A stretch of 64,000 nucleotides of DNA from JBBRGK01 sp036741355 (GTDB lineage: Bacteria; Chloroflexota; Dehalococcoidia; CAUJGQ01), in contig DAINSK010000001.1 in the NCBI GenBank assembly GCA_036741355.1, positions 124,001-188,000 of the forward strand, given 5' to 3'. The stretch's first letter is position 1, and each line of letters starts with the position of its first letter. Under the pieces are notes generated by a model, which was not told where the DNA came from, made no database searches, and worked only from the letters and a program-made list of their open reading frames with translations. Position numbers and translations under genes: made by a program. This document shows, piece after piece, positions 17,045 through 25,421 of this stretch.

Positions 17045-17959
17045 ATGGCGAGTGGCCTCGTGATTTCCGACCTATCGATCCGGTTCGGCGGCATCGTCGC
17101 GCTGGACGGGGTTTCGTTTGCCGTCGGCCCGAGCGAGATCGTGGCGCTGATCGGCCCCAACGGCGCCGGCAAGACCACCGTATTCAACTGCATCAGCCGA
17201 TTCTACAAGCCCGACCGCGGCGCCATCAGCTTCGACGATGTCGACCTGCTTCGGACTCCAGCCGAAGACATCATCCGACGCGGCATCGCGCGCACGTTCC
17301 AAAACCTCGAACTGTTCAAGACGATGACTGTTCTCGACAACCTGCTCGTCGGGCAAACGTCGAAGGTACATCCCGATTACCGGCAGATCGGCATTCTGAG
17401 CGCCGCGGCAGTTGCCGGCGCGGGCGCCGCCGCGGCCGCGGGTGGCACCGGCGCCGTCACCGCGGCAACAGCAGCAATCGCATCGGGCATCAGCGTCGCG
17501 GGGCTATCGGTCATCGGCGGCATTCACCTGCCCTACGCCGATCGTAGCGAGAACCTTCGACGCGAGCGTGCGCGGGATATCAGCGGTTTCCTGGGTCTCG
17601 ATCGCTATCTCGATCACGTGGTAGGCAGCCTGCCGTTCGCCGTTCAAAAGCGCGTTGATATCGCCAGAGCGCTCGTCTCGCGGCCAAAGCTACTCCTGAT
17701 GGATGAGCCCGCCGCCGGCCTATCGCATGAAGTGATGGGCGACCTGGCAGCGCTCGTTCGCCGTATTCGAGACGAATTCGACGTGGCCGTATTGCTTGTC
17801 GAGCATCACATGCAGCTCGTGATGGGTATTTCAGACAAGGTTTTCGTCCTCGACTTTGGCAAGAAGATCGCGGAAGGCTCACCGGCCGAAGTGCAGGCGA
17901 ACCCGGTGGTGATCGAAGCGTACCTCGGGGAGGCGAGCGACGATGCTGAGGGCGACTAA
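17045..17959 (+). CDS. livG: Branched-chain amino-acid-type ABC transporter ATPase (LivG-like)
   Basis: This is one of the two ATPases of a HAAT-family importer. Walker A is GPNGAGKT (residues 37-44), the Q-loop is in ARTFQNLELF, Walker B is LLLMDEPAAGLS, and the switch His is in LLVEHHM. The signature region reads GSLPFAVQKRVDIARAL, as usual for LivG. Unusual is a 40-residue Ala/Gly/Val-rich hydrophobic stretch at about residues 117-160, which makes the protein 304 aa against about 255 in typical members. The last 17 bases overlap livF. Only a weak CTCAGG precedes the ATG. Confidence 0.9.
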   Translation: MASGLVISDLSIRFGGIVALDGVSFAVGPSEIVALIGPNGAGKTTVFNCISRFYKPDRGAISFDDVDLLRTPAEDIIRRGIARTFQNLELFKTMTVLDNLLVGQTSKVHPDYRQIGILSAAAVAGAGAAAAAGGTGAVTAATAAIASGISVAGLSVIGGIHLPYADRSENLRRERARDISGFLGLDRYLDHVVGSLPFAVQKRVDIARALVSRPKLLLMDEPAAGLSHEVMGDLAALVRRIRDEFDVAVLLVEHHMQLVMGISDKVFVLDFGKKIAEGSPAEVQANPVVIEAYLGEASDDAEGD

Positions 17960-18650
17960 CCTTCGCACCCAGTATGGACCGGTGGTCGCATTGCGAGATG
18001 TTTCAATCTTCGTGCCCGATGGGAAGGTCGTGGCTGTGCTCGGCGCAAATGGCGCGGGCAAGTCCACCCTGCTTCGCACCATCTCGGGACTGTTGCGGCC
18101 GTCGGCGGGCGCCGTCGAGTACAACGGACGGCAAATAACAGGCATGAGCGCCGAAAAAATCGTGAAGATCGGGATTTCGCAGGTCCCTGAAGGCCGCCAG
18201 ATTTTTACGCAGTTGAGCGTGCTTGACAACCTCAAACTGGGCGCGTTCACCCGCCGCGATCGTGCCGGCGTTTTGAGCGATATGCAGCGGATGTACGAAT
18301 ACTTCCCCGTGCTCGGGCGGCGTCGGTCGCAGGTCGCGGGCACCCTCAGCGGCGGCGAGCAGCAGATGCTTGCCATCGCTCGGTCGCTCATGGCACGTCC
18401 ACAGCTGTTGCTCCTGGACGAGCCGTCGCTCGGGTTAGCGCCGTTGATCGTGCGCGACATCTTCCGCATCATTAAGGCGATCAGCGACGACGAGAAGCTC
18501 ACCGTCATGGTCGTCGAGCAAGATGCCAAGGTGGCGCTCGGCATCGCGGACTACGCGTATGTACTTGAAACCGGCCGCGTGGCAATGTCCGATGAAGCCG
18601 AGCGGCTGCAAAACAACGAGGACATTCGCCGCTCGTACCTCGGTTACTGA
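17943..18650 (+). CDS. livF: Branched-chain amino-acid-type ABC transporter ATPase (LivF-like)
   Basis: The second ATPase of the importer, 235 residues and of normal length. Walker A is GANGAGKST, the LivF-type Q-loop region is ISQVPEGRQIFTQLSVLDNL, the signature is LSGGEQQMLAIARSL, and Walker B is LLLLDEPSLGLAP. Its start lies inside the end of livG, so the two are translationally coupled. Forty bases separate it from the first permease gene. Confidence 0.95.
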   Translation: MLRATNLRTQYGPVVALRDVSIFVPDGKVVAVLGANGAGKSTLLRTISGLLRPSAGAVEYNGRQITGMSAEKIVKIGISQVPEGRQIFTQLSVLDNLKLGAFTRRDRAGVLSDMQRMYEYFPVLGRRRSQVAGTLSGGEQQMLAIARSLMARPQLLLLDEPSLGLAPLIVRDIFRIIKAISDDEKLTVMVVEQDAKVALGIADYAYVLETGRVAMSDEAERLQNNEDIRRSYLGY

Positions 18651-18690
18651 CCGATTTCCATGGTCGGTCCGCGCATGACGGGGAGGCGAA

Positions 18691-19674
18691 ATGGTTCGGG
18701 CACGAGCAGTCGCAACTCAAACTGGCACGGTCATCCTGGTCCTGATCGCCGTGTACGCGTTTCTGCTTTTCCTGAAGGCGACCGGTATAAGCGAAGTCAA
18801 CTTCGATCGGCAGCAGGTGGCCAACGGCATCGGCGTTGGTGCGATCTACGGTTCGGTCGCGCTCGCTCTGGTCTTGATCTATCGCTCGACCGGCGTGGTG
18901 AACTTTGCCCAGGGCGAGATGGCGATGTTCTCGACCTTCTTCGCCTGGTCGCTGATCGTCGACCAGAAGATCACATTCTGGCTCGGCTTTGCGATCGTCT
19001 TGGTCCTGGCCGCTATTCTCGGCACTGTTGTGCAACGCGTCGTGATCAAGCCGGTCGAGAATGCTCCGTTACTGACGGTCATCATCGTTACGCTCGGCCT
19101 GCTGCAGATCTTCAACTCGAGTGCGAACTTCATCTGGCAGTCGCAGCCAAAAGCGTTTCCGACGCCGTTCGGCAGGGGCTCATTCAATATCTTTGGCGCG
19201 TCCGTGGGTAAACCGACCGTGGGCACAATCGCCGTTATGCTGGTCGTGATGGCGCTTGTTTTCTGCTTCTTCAACTACACGAAGGTCGGTCTGGCCAGCC
19301 GCGCCGCGGCGCAAAACCCATTGGCGTCGCGGCTGTGCGGCGTGCCGGTCAGCTGGATGCTGACCATTGGCTGGGCGCTGGCATCGGTCGTTGGGGCGGC
19401 GGCGGGTATGCTCGTCGCGAATACGCTCAGCCTGGATCCAAACATGATGATCGGCGTCCTGCTGTACGCCTTTGCCGCGGCTGTGCTGGGAGGCCTGGAC
19501 AATCCGGTGGGCGCCGTAGTCGGCGGATTTGTAGTTGGCATCGTCCAGAACGTCGTCGTGGGGGCCGATCTATTGAAGGGGATTCCCGACGCGGTTGCGT
19601 TTGTCGTCATCGTCCTCGTGTTGGTCATTCGCCCGACCGGCCTGCTGGGCCGGCGCGTGGTCGCCAAGGTATGA
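18691..19674 (+). CDS. livH: Branched-chain amino-acid-type ABC transporter permease (LivH-like)
   Basis: A 327-residue membrane permease with about eight to nine hydrophobic segments. The family signature GAIYGSVALALVLIYRSTGVVNFAQGEMAM is recognisable near residues 50-80. ASVVGAAAGML and GGLDNPVGAVVGGFVVGI mark the conserved cytoplasmic loop and following helix. An additional hydrophobic segment at the N-terminus (VILVLIAVYAFLLFL) precedes the usual first helix. GGGGAGG lies six bases before the ATG. It is followed directly by the partner permease. Confidence 0.93.
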   Translation: MVRARAVATQTGTVILVLIAVYAFLLFLKATGISEVNFDRQQVANGIGVGAIYGSVALALVLIYRSTGVVNFAQGEMAMFSTFFAWSLIVDQKITFWLGFAIVLVLAAILGTVVQRVVIKPVENAPLLTVIIVTLGLLQIFNSSANFIWQSQPKAFPTPFGRGSFNIFGASVGKPTVGTIAVMLVVMALVFCFFNYTKVGLASRAAAQNPLASRLCGVPVSWMLTIGWALASVVGAAAGMLVANTLSLDPNMMIGVLLYAFAAAVLGGLDNPVGAVVGGFVVGIVQNVVVGADLLKGIPDAVAFVVIVLVLVIRPTGLLGRRVVAKV

Positions 19675-19678
19675 GGCA

Positions 19679-20911
19679 GTGGTAAACGCGCTACGGCTGT
19701 ACCAATCGCCTGAATTCGGCAGAGCGTTGCTGGCCGGCCTGGTCTTCGTCGTGATCGTGCTGCTGCTGCCGCGACGATACCGACGTGTGCTTGGACTGGC
19801 GGGCACGGCCGTGTTCCTCGTCGTCGTGCCGCTGTTCATGCCGTCGTTCCAGAACGACAACCTGGCCGACTGGACCGTCTACGCAATGGCGGCCATCAGC
19901 CTGAACATGCTGATCGGCATGAGCGGCCAGATATCGCTCGGTCACGGTGCGTTGCTGGCTATCTCCGCGTACACGGTCGGCATAATGGTTCAGCAACACC
20001 ACGTGACGTTCTTCGCTGCCGTGATCGTGGGTGCTCTGCTCGCTACAGCTGTGGGTTTCCTCCTGGGCCTGCCGGCGGTTCGACTAACCGGCCCGTACCT
20101 CGCGATTGCAACACTGGGTCTCGCCATCGCGATGCCGTCGATCGGTAAGTGGTCGAAAGTCGCAAGTTGGACGGGGGCATCGCAGGGTATCCAGATCCGG
20201 CCGAAATTCCTGCCGACCGTCCCCGGAGTTCTGACCCACTTTCCCAACGGGCACCTCTCCACAGATGAGTACAAGGTCTTTTTGACGTTTCTGGCAGCCG
20301 CTATCTGCGGCATCATCGTTTGGAACGTCGGGCGGAGCAGAGTGGGCCGCGCCCTTCGCGCCCTGCGTGACAGTGAGCCAGCTGCCCAGGTAGTGGGAAT
20401 CAACCTCGCGGCATACAAGGTGCTGGCGTTCGGTATTAGCGCTTTTGTCGCCGGCCTCAGCGGCGCTTTCCTTGCGTACACGCTTTCCGGCGTCCACCCG
20501 GATACCTTCGGCCTCAACTTATCGATCGCAATTCTGGCGATGATCGTCATTGGTGGCCTCGACTCCATCCTCGGCAGCGTCCTGGGCGCGATCATCGTTC
20601 GCGTCATGACGCTGAATGCGAACCAGCTGCCGGCGCCGACCGATATTCCGGCGCTCGGAAGTCACCTGTCGACCGCGTTCAAGACGTTCCCAATTTATGC
20701 GGCGGGCGTCTATTACGGCCTCTTTCTGATTCTCGTCATGATCCTGATGCCCTACGGGATCGCCGGGGCGTATTACCGGCTCCTCCATTACCCGTACCGC
20801 GACCGCATAGTCCGCCGCGGCGCGTCGAGGAGCCTCGCCGAGGCGAACGCCGACGGCTTTCCTGACTCACACACCAACACCGATGTACCAAAGGAGGTGA
20901 CCCGCAGCTAG
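19679..20911 (+). CDS. livM: Branched-chain amino-acid-type ABC transporter permease (LivM-like)
   Basis: The second permease of the importer, with the LivM signature LNMLIGMSGQISLGHGAL (about 75-92) and the conserved loop GRALRALRDSEPAAQVVGIN. The frame is open from 19595, inside livH, but the part before 19679 is a shadow of livH. I start at the GTG at 19679 (410 aa), four bases after the livH stop, although GAGG is only two bases ahead. The C-terminal tail of about 35 residues is polar and unrelated to the family. The binding-protein gene follows 62 bases later. Confidence 0.88.
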   Translation: MVNALRLYQSPEFGRALLAGLVFVVIVLLLPRRYRRVLGLAGTAVFLVVVPLFMPSFQNDNLADWTVYAMAAISLNMLIGMSGQISLGHGALLAISAYTVGIMVQQHHVTFFAAVIVGALLATAVGFLLGLPAVRLTGPYLAIATLGLAIAMPSIGKWSKVASWTGASQGIQIRPKFLPTVPGVLTHFPNGHLSTDEYKVFLTFLAAAICGIIVWNVGRSRVGRALRALRDSEPAAQVVGINLAAYKVLAFGISAFVAGLSGAFLAYTLSGVHPDTFGLNLSIAILAMIVIGGLDSILGSVLGAIIVRVMTLNANQLPAPTDIPALGSHLSTAFKTFPIYAAGVYYGLFLILVMILMPYGIAGAYYRLLHYPYRDRIVRRGASRSLAEANADGFPDSHTNTDVPKEVTRS

Positions 20912-20973
20912 TTCAGACAGATTCTCGTTCAAACACGCCATCAAAACTCCGCGGACAAGAAATGGGAGGACGT

Positions 20974-22463
20974 ATGTTTAGGTGTTCCGAAGTGAACAAG
21001 CGATTCGCATTTGCGGCCATGGCGTTCGGCATGGCACTCGCCGTCAGCTGCAGCAGCAACAACAACAACGCCGGAGGGAACGCAAACAAGGCGGTAAGCA
21101 ACACCGCCGCGACCCAGGCCGCGACCCAGGCCGCAACCAGAGCGGCCACCCCGGCGACCACCGCCTCGGCTGGCACGGCAGGCAGCCCGGCCGCTGCGGC
21201 CGCCGGCAGTGCTGCCGCTGGCGGCGCCGTGGCGATGACATTTCAGCCCCCCGGAGGGTCGGCCGCATGGTCGAATAATGCAGAGGGCTGCCACGGAGCC
21301 AAGGCGCCTGCCGGCGCAGAAGCTCCGAAGGCGTCAGATACGGGCGTTACGCCAACCGACATCAAGCTCGGCTCAGCGTTCGGTCTGACGGGCCCGGGCT
21401 CGGTGTACGCGCCGATCATCAAGGTCATTCAGGCATGCTTTAATGCCATCAATGCCGACGGCGGCATCTACGGCCGCAAACTGAACCTCCAGATCGAAGA
21501 CGACCAGTACTCGCCGGCCAACACGCCGCCGCGGTGAAGAAGCTGGTCGAACAGGATAAAGTCTTCGCGCTGGTATCCGACCTGGGCACGCCGACGAACA
21601 CCACCATCTTCGACTATGTCAACGACCAGAAGGTTCCGCACCTGTTTGTGGCCACCGGCGCAGCCAAGTGGGGCGCCGATGTCAAGGGCCACCCCTGGAC
21701 GATCGGCTTCCAGCCCGACTACTTCTCCGAGGGCCAGGTATACGCGAAATACATCCAGCAGAACTGGAAGCCGGGCAAGATCGGCATCCTGCGCCAGAAC
21801 GACGACTTCGGCAAGGACTACGGCGACGGGTTGAAGAAGGTGCTTGGCGATAAGGGCACGTCCGACAACCCGATCGTCGACGAGGAAGTTTACGAGACGA
21901 CCGCCGCCGACGTTAGTAGTCAGATCACCAACCTGAAGAACAAGGGCGCGGACGTTCTCTACCTGATGGCGATTCCAAAGTACGCCGGTCTGGCTCTCAA
22001 GGCGGCAGCGGACCAGGGCTGGAAGCCGCGTGTGATCATGACCGACGTGGCGCTGGACCCGTCCGTCGCGGAAATAGCGGGCGGCCCCCAAAACGAGGAA
22101 GGCGTGGTTTCTGACGCCTATTTCCACCAGACCAGCGAGCCCAACGATCCGTCAGTGGTCGCGGTCAAGGACTTCGTGAGTAAGAACGCGCCCGACCTGC
22201 AGTTCGTGAATAACGACATTTTCGGCTACATGCAGGGCCAGTTGTACGCCGAAGTGTTCAAGCGAGCCGGGGTGAATCCGACCCGCAAGTCGATCATGCA
22301 GGCCGTTGAATCGTTCAACGGCCTGCAGATCCCGCAGCTTTTAAAGGGCATCACGATCGCGACCGGCGCCGATGACCATCGACCGATCAAGTGCATCCAG
22401 TTGCTCAAGTTCACCGGAGGCCAGTACCAATTCTTCGGCGACGTGCTGTGCGCTGACAAGTAG
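20974..22463 (+). pseudogene. ABC transporter substrate-binding lipoprotein, frameshifted
   Basis: This is the periplasmic-binding-type (Peripla_BP_6) component of the importer, broken by one frameshift. The first part (20974-21537) has a lipoprotein signal ending near ALAVSC, a 70-residue Asn/Ala/Thr-rich linker, and the beginning of the fold up to IEDDQYSPANT. The reading then shifts, and the rest (to 22463) continues with AAVKKLVEQDKVFALVSDLG, which is exactly what should follow. One base is missing in CCGCCGCGG around 21525-21533. Both parts keep normal codon usage, so the lesion is recent or an assembly error. GGAGG precedes the ATG at 20974. Ligand is unknown; branched amino acids, amides and aromatic acids are all carried by this family. 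Confidence 0.85.
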
Positions 22464-22486
22464 GCCGGAGGGATCGAGGTCAAGCC

Positions 22487-22516
22487 AGGCGGGGCTCGCA
22501 CAGTAGAGCCCCGCCT
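22487..22516 (+). terminator. Terminator of the ABC transporter operon
   Basis: A perfect 11-bp stem (AGGCGGGGCTC with GAGCCCCGCCT) and 8-base loop lie 24 bases beyond the binding-protein stop, with TTGTTTCT a few bases further on. Confidence 0.7.
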
Positions 22517-22569
22517 ATGCTTGTTTCTGCCAAACTAACCAGCGTGCATTCGACGGGTTCGCATTGAAA

Positions 22570-22599
22570 TTGACCGGCATGGTCGTCCACGCCTATACT
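22570..22599 (+). promoter_or_regulatory. Promoter of tRNA-His
   Basis: TTGACC, an 18-base spacer and TATACT end 40 bases before the tRNA. The promoter of the nearby tRNA-Arg has the same design. Confidence 0.65.
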
Positions 22600-22639
22600 T
22601 AAAGGTGTCCGGGAGTCCCCGGACTTCGCCGTTTCTTGT

Positions 22640-22713
22640 GGTGGGTGTAGCTTAGCGGTCAAAGCGCCTGGTTGTGGCCCAGGAGATCGAGGGTTCGATC
22701 CCCTCCATCCACC
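22640..22713 (+). tRNA. tRNA-His (anticodon GTG)
   Basis: The full cloverleaf folds: acceptor GTGGGTG with CATCCAC, D-arm GCTT/AAGC, anticodon stem CCTGG/CCAGG with loop TTGTGGC, and T-arm GAGGG/CCCTC with TTCGATC. The anticodon GTG is at 22674-22676. The extra G at position -1 (22640) is the identity mark of tRNA-His. CCA follows the discriminator base in the genome. Confidence 0.96.
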
Positions 22714-22752
22714 CCACCTGCCCTCTACCACCCGTTCGCCTTCGGTCTACCT

Positions 22753-22758
22753 TATAAT
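22753..22758 (+). promoter_or_regulatory. Possible -10 box upstream of the CsbD-like gene
   Basis: A perfect TATAAT lies 125 bases before the start codon. I find no convincing -35 partner at the usual distance, so the element is tentative. Confidence 0.3.
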
Positions 22759-22882
22759 CTATCCCCGCTAGTACCATTCGTCAGCCGCGTAATGCAACGG
22801 CGGTATGGCGGCGCTCTCGCATAGGTGCACACTGGAGCTACAAAGCGGAGCATTGAACCGCTTGAAAAAGGAGTTTGAAGCG

Positions 22883-23089
22883 ATGCCAAACCAGGATGAG
22901 ATGAAAGGCAAATTCCGAGAGGGTACCGGCGCCACGCAGCAAAAAGCAGGCGAGGTGACCGGCGACCGCGACATGGAAACCAAGGGCGCGGCAACCAAGA
23001 ACGAAGGAAAATTGGAAGGCGCTTGGGGTAAAGTCAAAGGCGCCGCCGAAAACGCCGCTGACGCCGTAAAGGACAAGATCCATCATTAG
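22883..23089 (+). CDS. CsbD-like stress-response protein
   Basis: The 68-residue hydrophilic protein has the CsbD-family pattern of repeated short amphipathic segments: MKGKFREGTGATQQKAGEVTGD followed by KNEGKLEGAWGKVKGAAENA. It is rich in Lys, Glu, Ala and Gly, with no membrane segment. CsbD proteins are induced in stress in many bacteria, with no known biochemical activity. I start at the ATG at 22883, with AAGGAG nine bases ahead; an ATG at 22805 in frame would add 26 unrelated residues. It is a single-gene unit ended by a strong hairpin. Confidence 0.9.
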   Translation: MPNQDEMKGKFREGTGATQQKAGEVTGDRDMETKGAATKNEGKLEGAWGKVKGAAENAADAVKDKIHH

Positions 23090-23118
23090 GCGCACGCGAA
23101 CGAATTGTATGCAGAGAC

Positions 23119-23152
23119 GGAAGGGGAGAAACCAGATGGTTTCTCCCCTTCC
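23119..23152 (+). terminator. Perfect 15-bp hairpin after the CsbD-like gene
   Basis: GGAAGGGGAGAAACC and GGTTTCTCCCCTTCC pair without mismatch around the loop AGAT. The stem is strong, but no T-run follows. Confidence 0.65.
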
Positions 23153-23179
23153 TCGTAGCCATTGTCGCGGTGATTTGCC

Positions 23180-23209
23180 TTGACCCGGTCACGACGGCGT
23201 CCATACAAT
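23180..23209 (+). promoter_or_regulatory. Promoter of tRNA-Arg
   Basis: TTGACC, an 18-base spacer and TACAAT end 37 bases before the tRNA. Confidence 0.65.
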
Positions 23210-23246
23210 CCTGACGAAGCGTGAGGCCGCGGAGGCGGATTTCTCT

Positions 23247-23319
23247 GCGCTCGTAGCTCAGCGGATAGAGCATCGGTCTTCGGAACCGAGGGTCGGGGGT
23301 TCGAATCCCTCCGAGCGCG
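23247..23319 (+). tRNA. tRNA-Arg (anticodon TCG)
   Basis: Acceptor GCGCTCG pairs with CGAGCGC, the anticodon stem is TCGGT/ACCGA with loop CTTCGGA, and the T-arm is CGGGG/CCCTC-like with TTCGAAT. The anticodon TCG at 23280-23282 reads CGA. CCA is not encoded, unlike in the neighbouring tRNA-His. Confidence 0.95.
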
Positions 23320-23406
23320 CCGGCCGGGCACCGTGCACAGTCCGGCGGGACGCGCGGCTCTTTACCAGTTGCATAGGCGGCCCACGCCGGATTTGACAAA
23401 GGAGTA

Positions 23407-24198
23407 ATGCCTTTGAGTGACGACGTGGCCCTGTTTGTTGATCTCGAAAATATCGTGACCTCTCTCTGGAATTCGCATCGCCAGGCACCGGATCCCGTTC
23501 ACTGGGTAGAAAAGGCGCGCAAGTACGGTTTACTGAGCTTCGCCCGGGCGTACGGAGATTTCACCCAGGAGCATCTGCGGGACCTCGAACCCCGGCTGCG
23601 CGTGGCCGGGATTGAACCGTTCATGTGTCCGGTCAAAGTTCGTGGTGAACGAGCCCAAAGCACAGTGGATATGAACGTCGCTATCGATCTCTATGAAGTT
23701 GCCCAGGACAGAGTCAATACCTCAACGTTCTTGTTGATGGCGGGAGATAGCGACTACATACGGATCGTGACACGCCTCCGCCTGAGGCTCGGAAAGCACG
23801 TGGTGATCGCGGGCGTACCCGGGAGCGTCAGCCGTGATCTGGTTGAAGCGGCGGGGGGCGAAAGCGACCCGCTTGAAATCAGCAAGATGTCAGACGACCC
23901 TGCTCTGGAGCTCGAGCTCCTGCGGCGAATCAATGAATTCGAAGTCACCAGGCGAAATGGCGTCCTGCCAGTCTTTCGCTGGATGTCGGAATATCTGAAG
24001 CACGAACGCAATCGGGACATCATCGCGCCCGAGCTTGTAGAAGGCAAGCTAAGCGAGCTGAAAAACCGAGGAGTCCTGCGCCAGGAGCTTACCATCGGCT
24101 CAAACGGCGATACGGTTCGAACCACCTCGCTCGATCGATTCCATCCGCTGGTTCAGGAGGCCCTGGCCGGCGAGCCATTGCCGCTTGAACCGATTTAG
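23407..24198 (+). CDS. NYN-domain (PIN-like) putative ribonuclease
   Basis: The N-terminal 155 residues form a NYN domain (LabA/DUF88 group of PIN-like nucleases). The expected acidic positions are present in ALFVDLEN, STVDMNVAIDL and MAGDSDYIRIV, so a metal-dependent RNase active site looks intact. The C-terminal 100 residues look helical and carry a winged-helix-like pattern (VLPVFRWMSEYL, LVEGKLSELKNRGVLRQE), perhaps an RNA-binding OST-HTH-type domain. The ATG used is only two bases from GGAG; a TTG at 23413 has the better eight-base spacing. It follows tRNA-Arg, and its RNA target is unknown. Confidence 0.8.
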   Translation: MPLSDDVALFVDLENIVTSLWNSHRQAPDPVHWVEKARKYGLLSFARAYGDFTQEHLRDLEPRLRVAGIEPFMCPVKVRGERAQSTVDMNVAIDLYEVAQDRVNTSTFLLMAGDSDYIRIVTRLRLRLGKHVVIAGVPGSVSRDLVEAAGGESDPLEISKMSDDPALELELLRRINEFEVTRRNGVLPVFRWMSEYLKHERNRDIIAPELVEGKLSELKNRGVLRQELTIGSNGDTVRTTSLDRFHPLVQEALAGEPLPLEPI

Positions 24199-24383
24199 AC
24201 CCGCTTGAATACCGGCACCGGCCGCCGTGCAACACCCCTACCGATGGACCTACGCCGCTTATATCAGTTTTCTAAAATACGTCGCGCCGGTCCTCCCGCA
24301 TAATACCCCGATCCCCTACCCGGCCCTATGATATGAAGGATATGCGGCGCCGGAAATGCCGAATCCGGTGCATGGAGAGAAAT

Positions 24384-24821
24384 ATGACGTCGCCCGATCG
24401 GGGGCAGAACGAGGCAGCGAGACGGCGAGTGCTTGTTATCGACGATGACGCCGGCATCCGCAACTTCGTCTCCCAGGCGCTCCATGAGGAGGGCTATGAG
24501 GTTGCGCAGGCAGCAAACGGTAACGAGGCCCTCTCCGAGGTCGGTAAGACAAAGCCGGACTTGATCTTGCTCGACGTTCGCATGCCCGGCGTCGATGGCT
24601 GGCAGGTACTGGACGAATTGCGGTCCGCGGCCGGCCATCAGACCCCCGTCGTCGTCATGACCGCCTCGTATTCTGGTCAGGACCGCGCACTGCAGAGCGG
24701 TGCGCAGGGTTACCTGGCCAAGCCGTTTGAACTGACAGACCTGCTCGAGTGCGTGGATCTGCACAGCCGACTACAGCTCGATCCCGGGCACTCGGAATCG
24801 CGAGTGGCGCCGAAACCGTGA
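24384..24821 (+). CDS. Single-domain response regulator (CheY-like)
   Basis: One receiver domain fills the protein. It has the acidic pair in VIDDDAGI, phosphoacceptor Asp in LLDVRMPGVDGW, the conserved Thr in VVMTASYS, and Lys in LAKPFE. No output domain follows; the last 20 residues are polar. I start at the ATG at 24384 (145 aa), four bases behind GGAGAG, rather than at the in-frame ATG at 24333. No kinase is encoded nearby. Such proteins usually act by protein-protein contact or as phosphate relays. Confidence 0.85.
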   Translation: MTSPDRGQNEAARRRVLVIDDDAGIRNFVSQALHEEGYEVAQAANGNEALSEVGKTKPDLILLDVRMPGVDGWQVLDELRSAAGHQTPVVVMTASYSGQDRALQSGAQGYLAKPFELTDLLECVDLHSRLQLDPGHSESRVAPKP

Positions 24822-24866
24822 CTCGCTTGAGCCACGGCAGGAATACCAGCAAGGAGCGTAACCGCC

Positions 24867-25373
24867 ATGCCAGCAATCAAAGAGAGGTTTCGACCTTCGA
24901 CTTTCATCCGTTCGAACGGCAACCGGGCATCCGGCCTCCCGTCTACCCTTTCGCATACCGGCACCAGGATTATGCAAGGATGGCCGGGGACCGACGACGC
25001 CAGAGACTCCATTGTTAGCGCTGCACAGCGAGCTGCCGGCCGCGCGCGAGACACCGTCGAATCGGCGCTCGACCAGCTCCCTGACACGCTTCCGGGTGGC
25101 GTTTCGGTTCCTGGACGTAAGAAGAAACACGGCCCGTCAAAGCTGCTCATAGCAGTGATCATTCTGGCGGTCGGAGCGGGTGGTTTCCTCGCGTACCGGC
25201 GTTTTTTCGGCGGCGGGTCATCGGACTACGGCATCGAACCAGACTGGCCCGCCCAGCCGAACTATGGTCCAAAGGACGAGCCGCGTGAAAATGACGCCCA
25301 AGCCGAGCTCGACGCCGAGCAGGCGCTCGCGGCGCGTAGCGTCGGCGAGTTTGGCGCGGCCCCGCCGCAGTAA
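24867..25373 (+). CDS. Putative single-pass membrane protein
   Basis: I do not recognise the family. The 168-residue product has an N-terminal region of 90 residues with an amphipathic helix (SIVSAAQRAAGRARDTVESA), a basic patch RKKKHGPSK, one membrane segment at about 93-110 (LLIAVIILAVGAGGFLAY), and an acidic Pro-rich C-terminal tail. By the positive-inside rule the N-terminus should be cytoplasmic. AAGGAG stands ten bases before the ATG. It follows the CheY-like gene by 45 bases and could be co-transcribed. Confidence 0.6.
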   Translation: MPAIKERFRPSTFIRSNGNRASGLPSTLSHTGTRIMQGWPGTDDARDSIVSAAQRAAGRARDTVESALDQLPDTLPGGVSVPGRKKKHGPSKLLIAVIILAVGAGGFLAYRRFFGGGSSDYGIEPDWPAQPNYGPKDEPRENDAQAELDAEQALAARSVGEFGAAPPQ

Positions 25374-25421
25374 TCTGGACGCACGCTTTGCGAGATCTGC
25401 GGCCATTCGGCCCGGCGCGAT

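Noticed and set aside
19595..19678. Upstream extension of livM
   Set aside because: It lies inside livH and encodes Ser/Trp/Ala-rich sequence unlike LivM N-termini.
21525..21540. TGA in the substrate-binding protein considered as a selenocysteine codon, because selB is present
   Set aside because: Reading through the TGA gives no homology; the family sequence continues in another frame, so this is a frameshift.
23086..23399. Minus-strand frames crossing the tRNA-Arg gene
   Set aside because: They read through a tRNA and contain the RDSNPRPSVPK-like peptide that is a well-known artefact of tRNA antisense translation.
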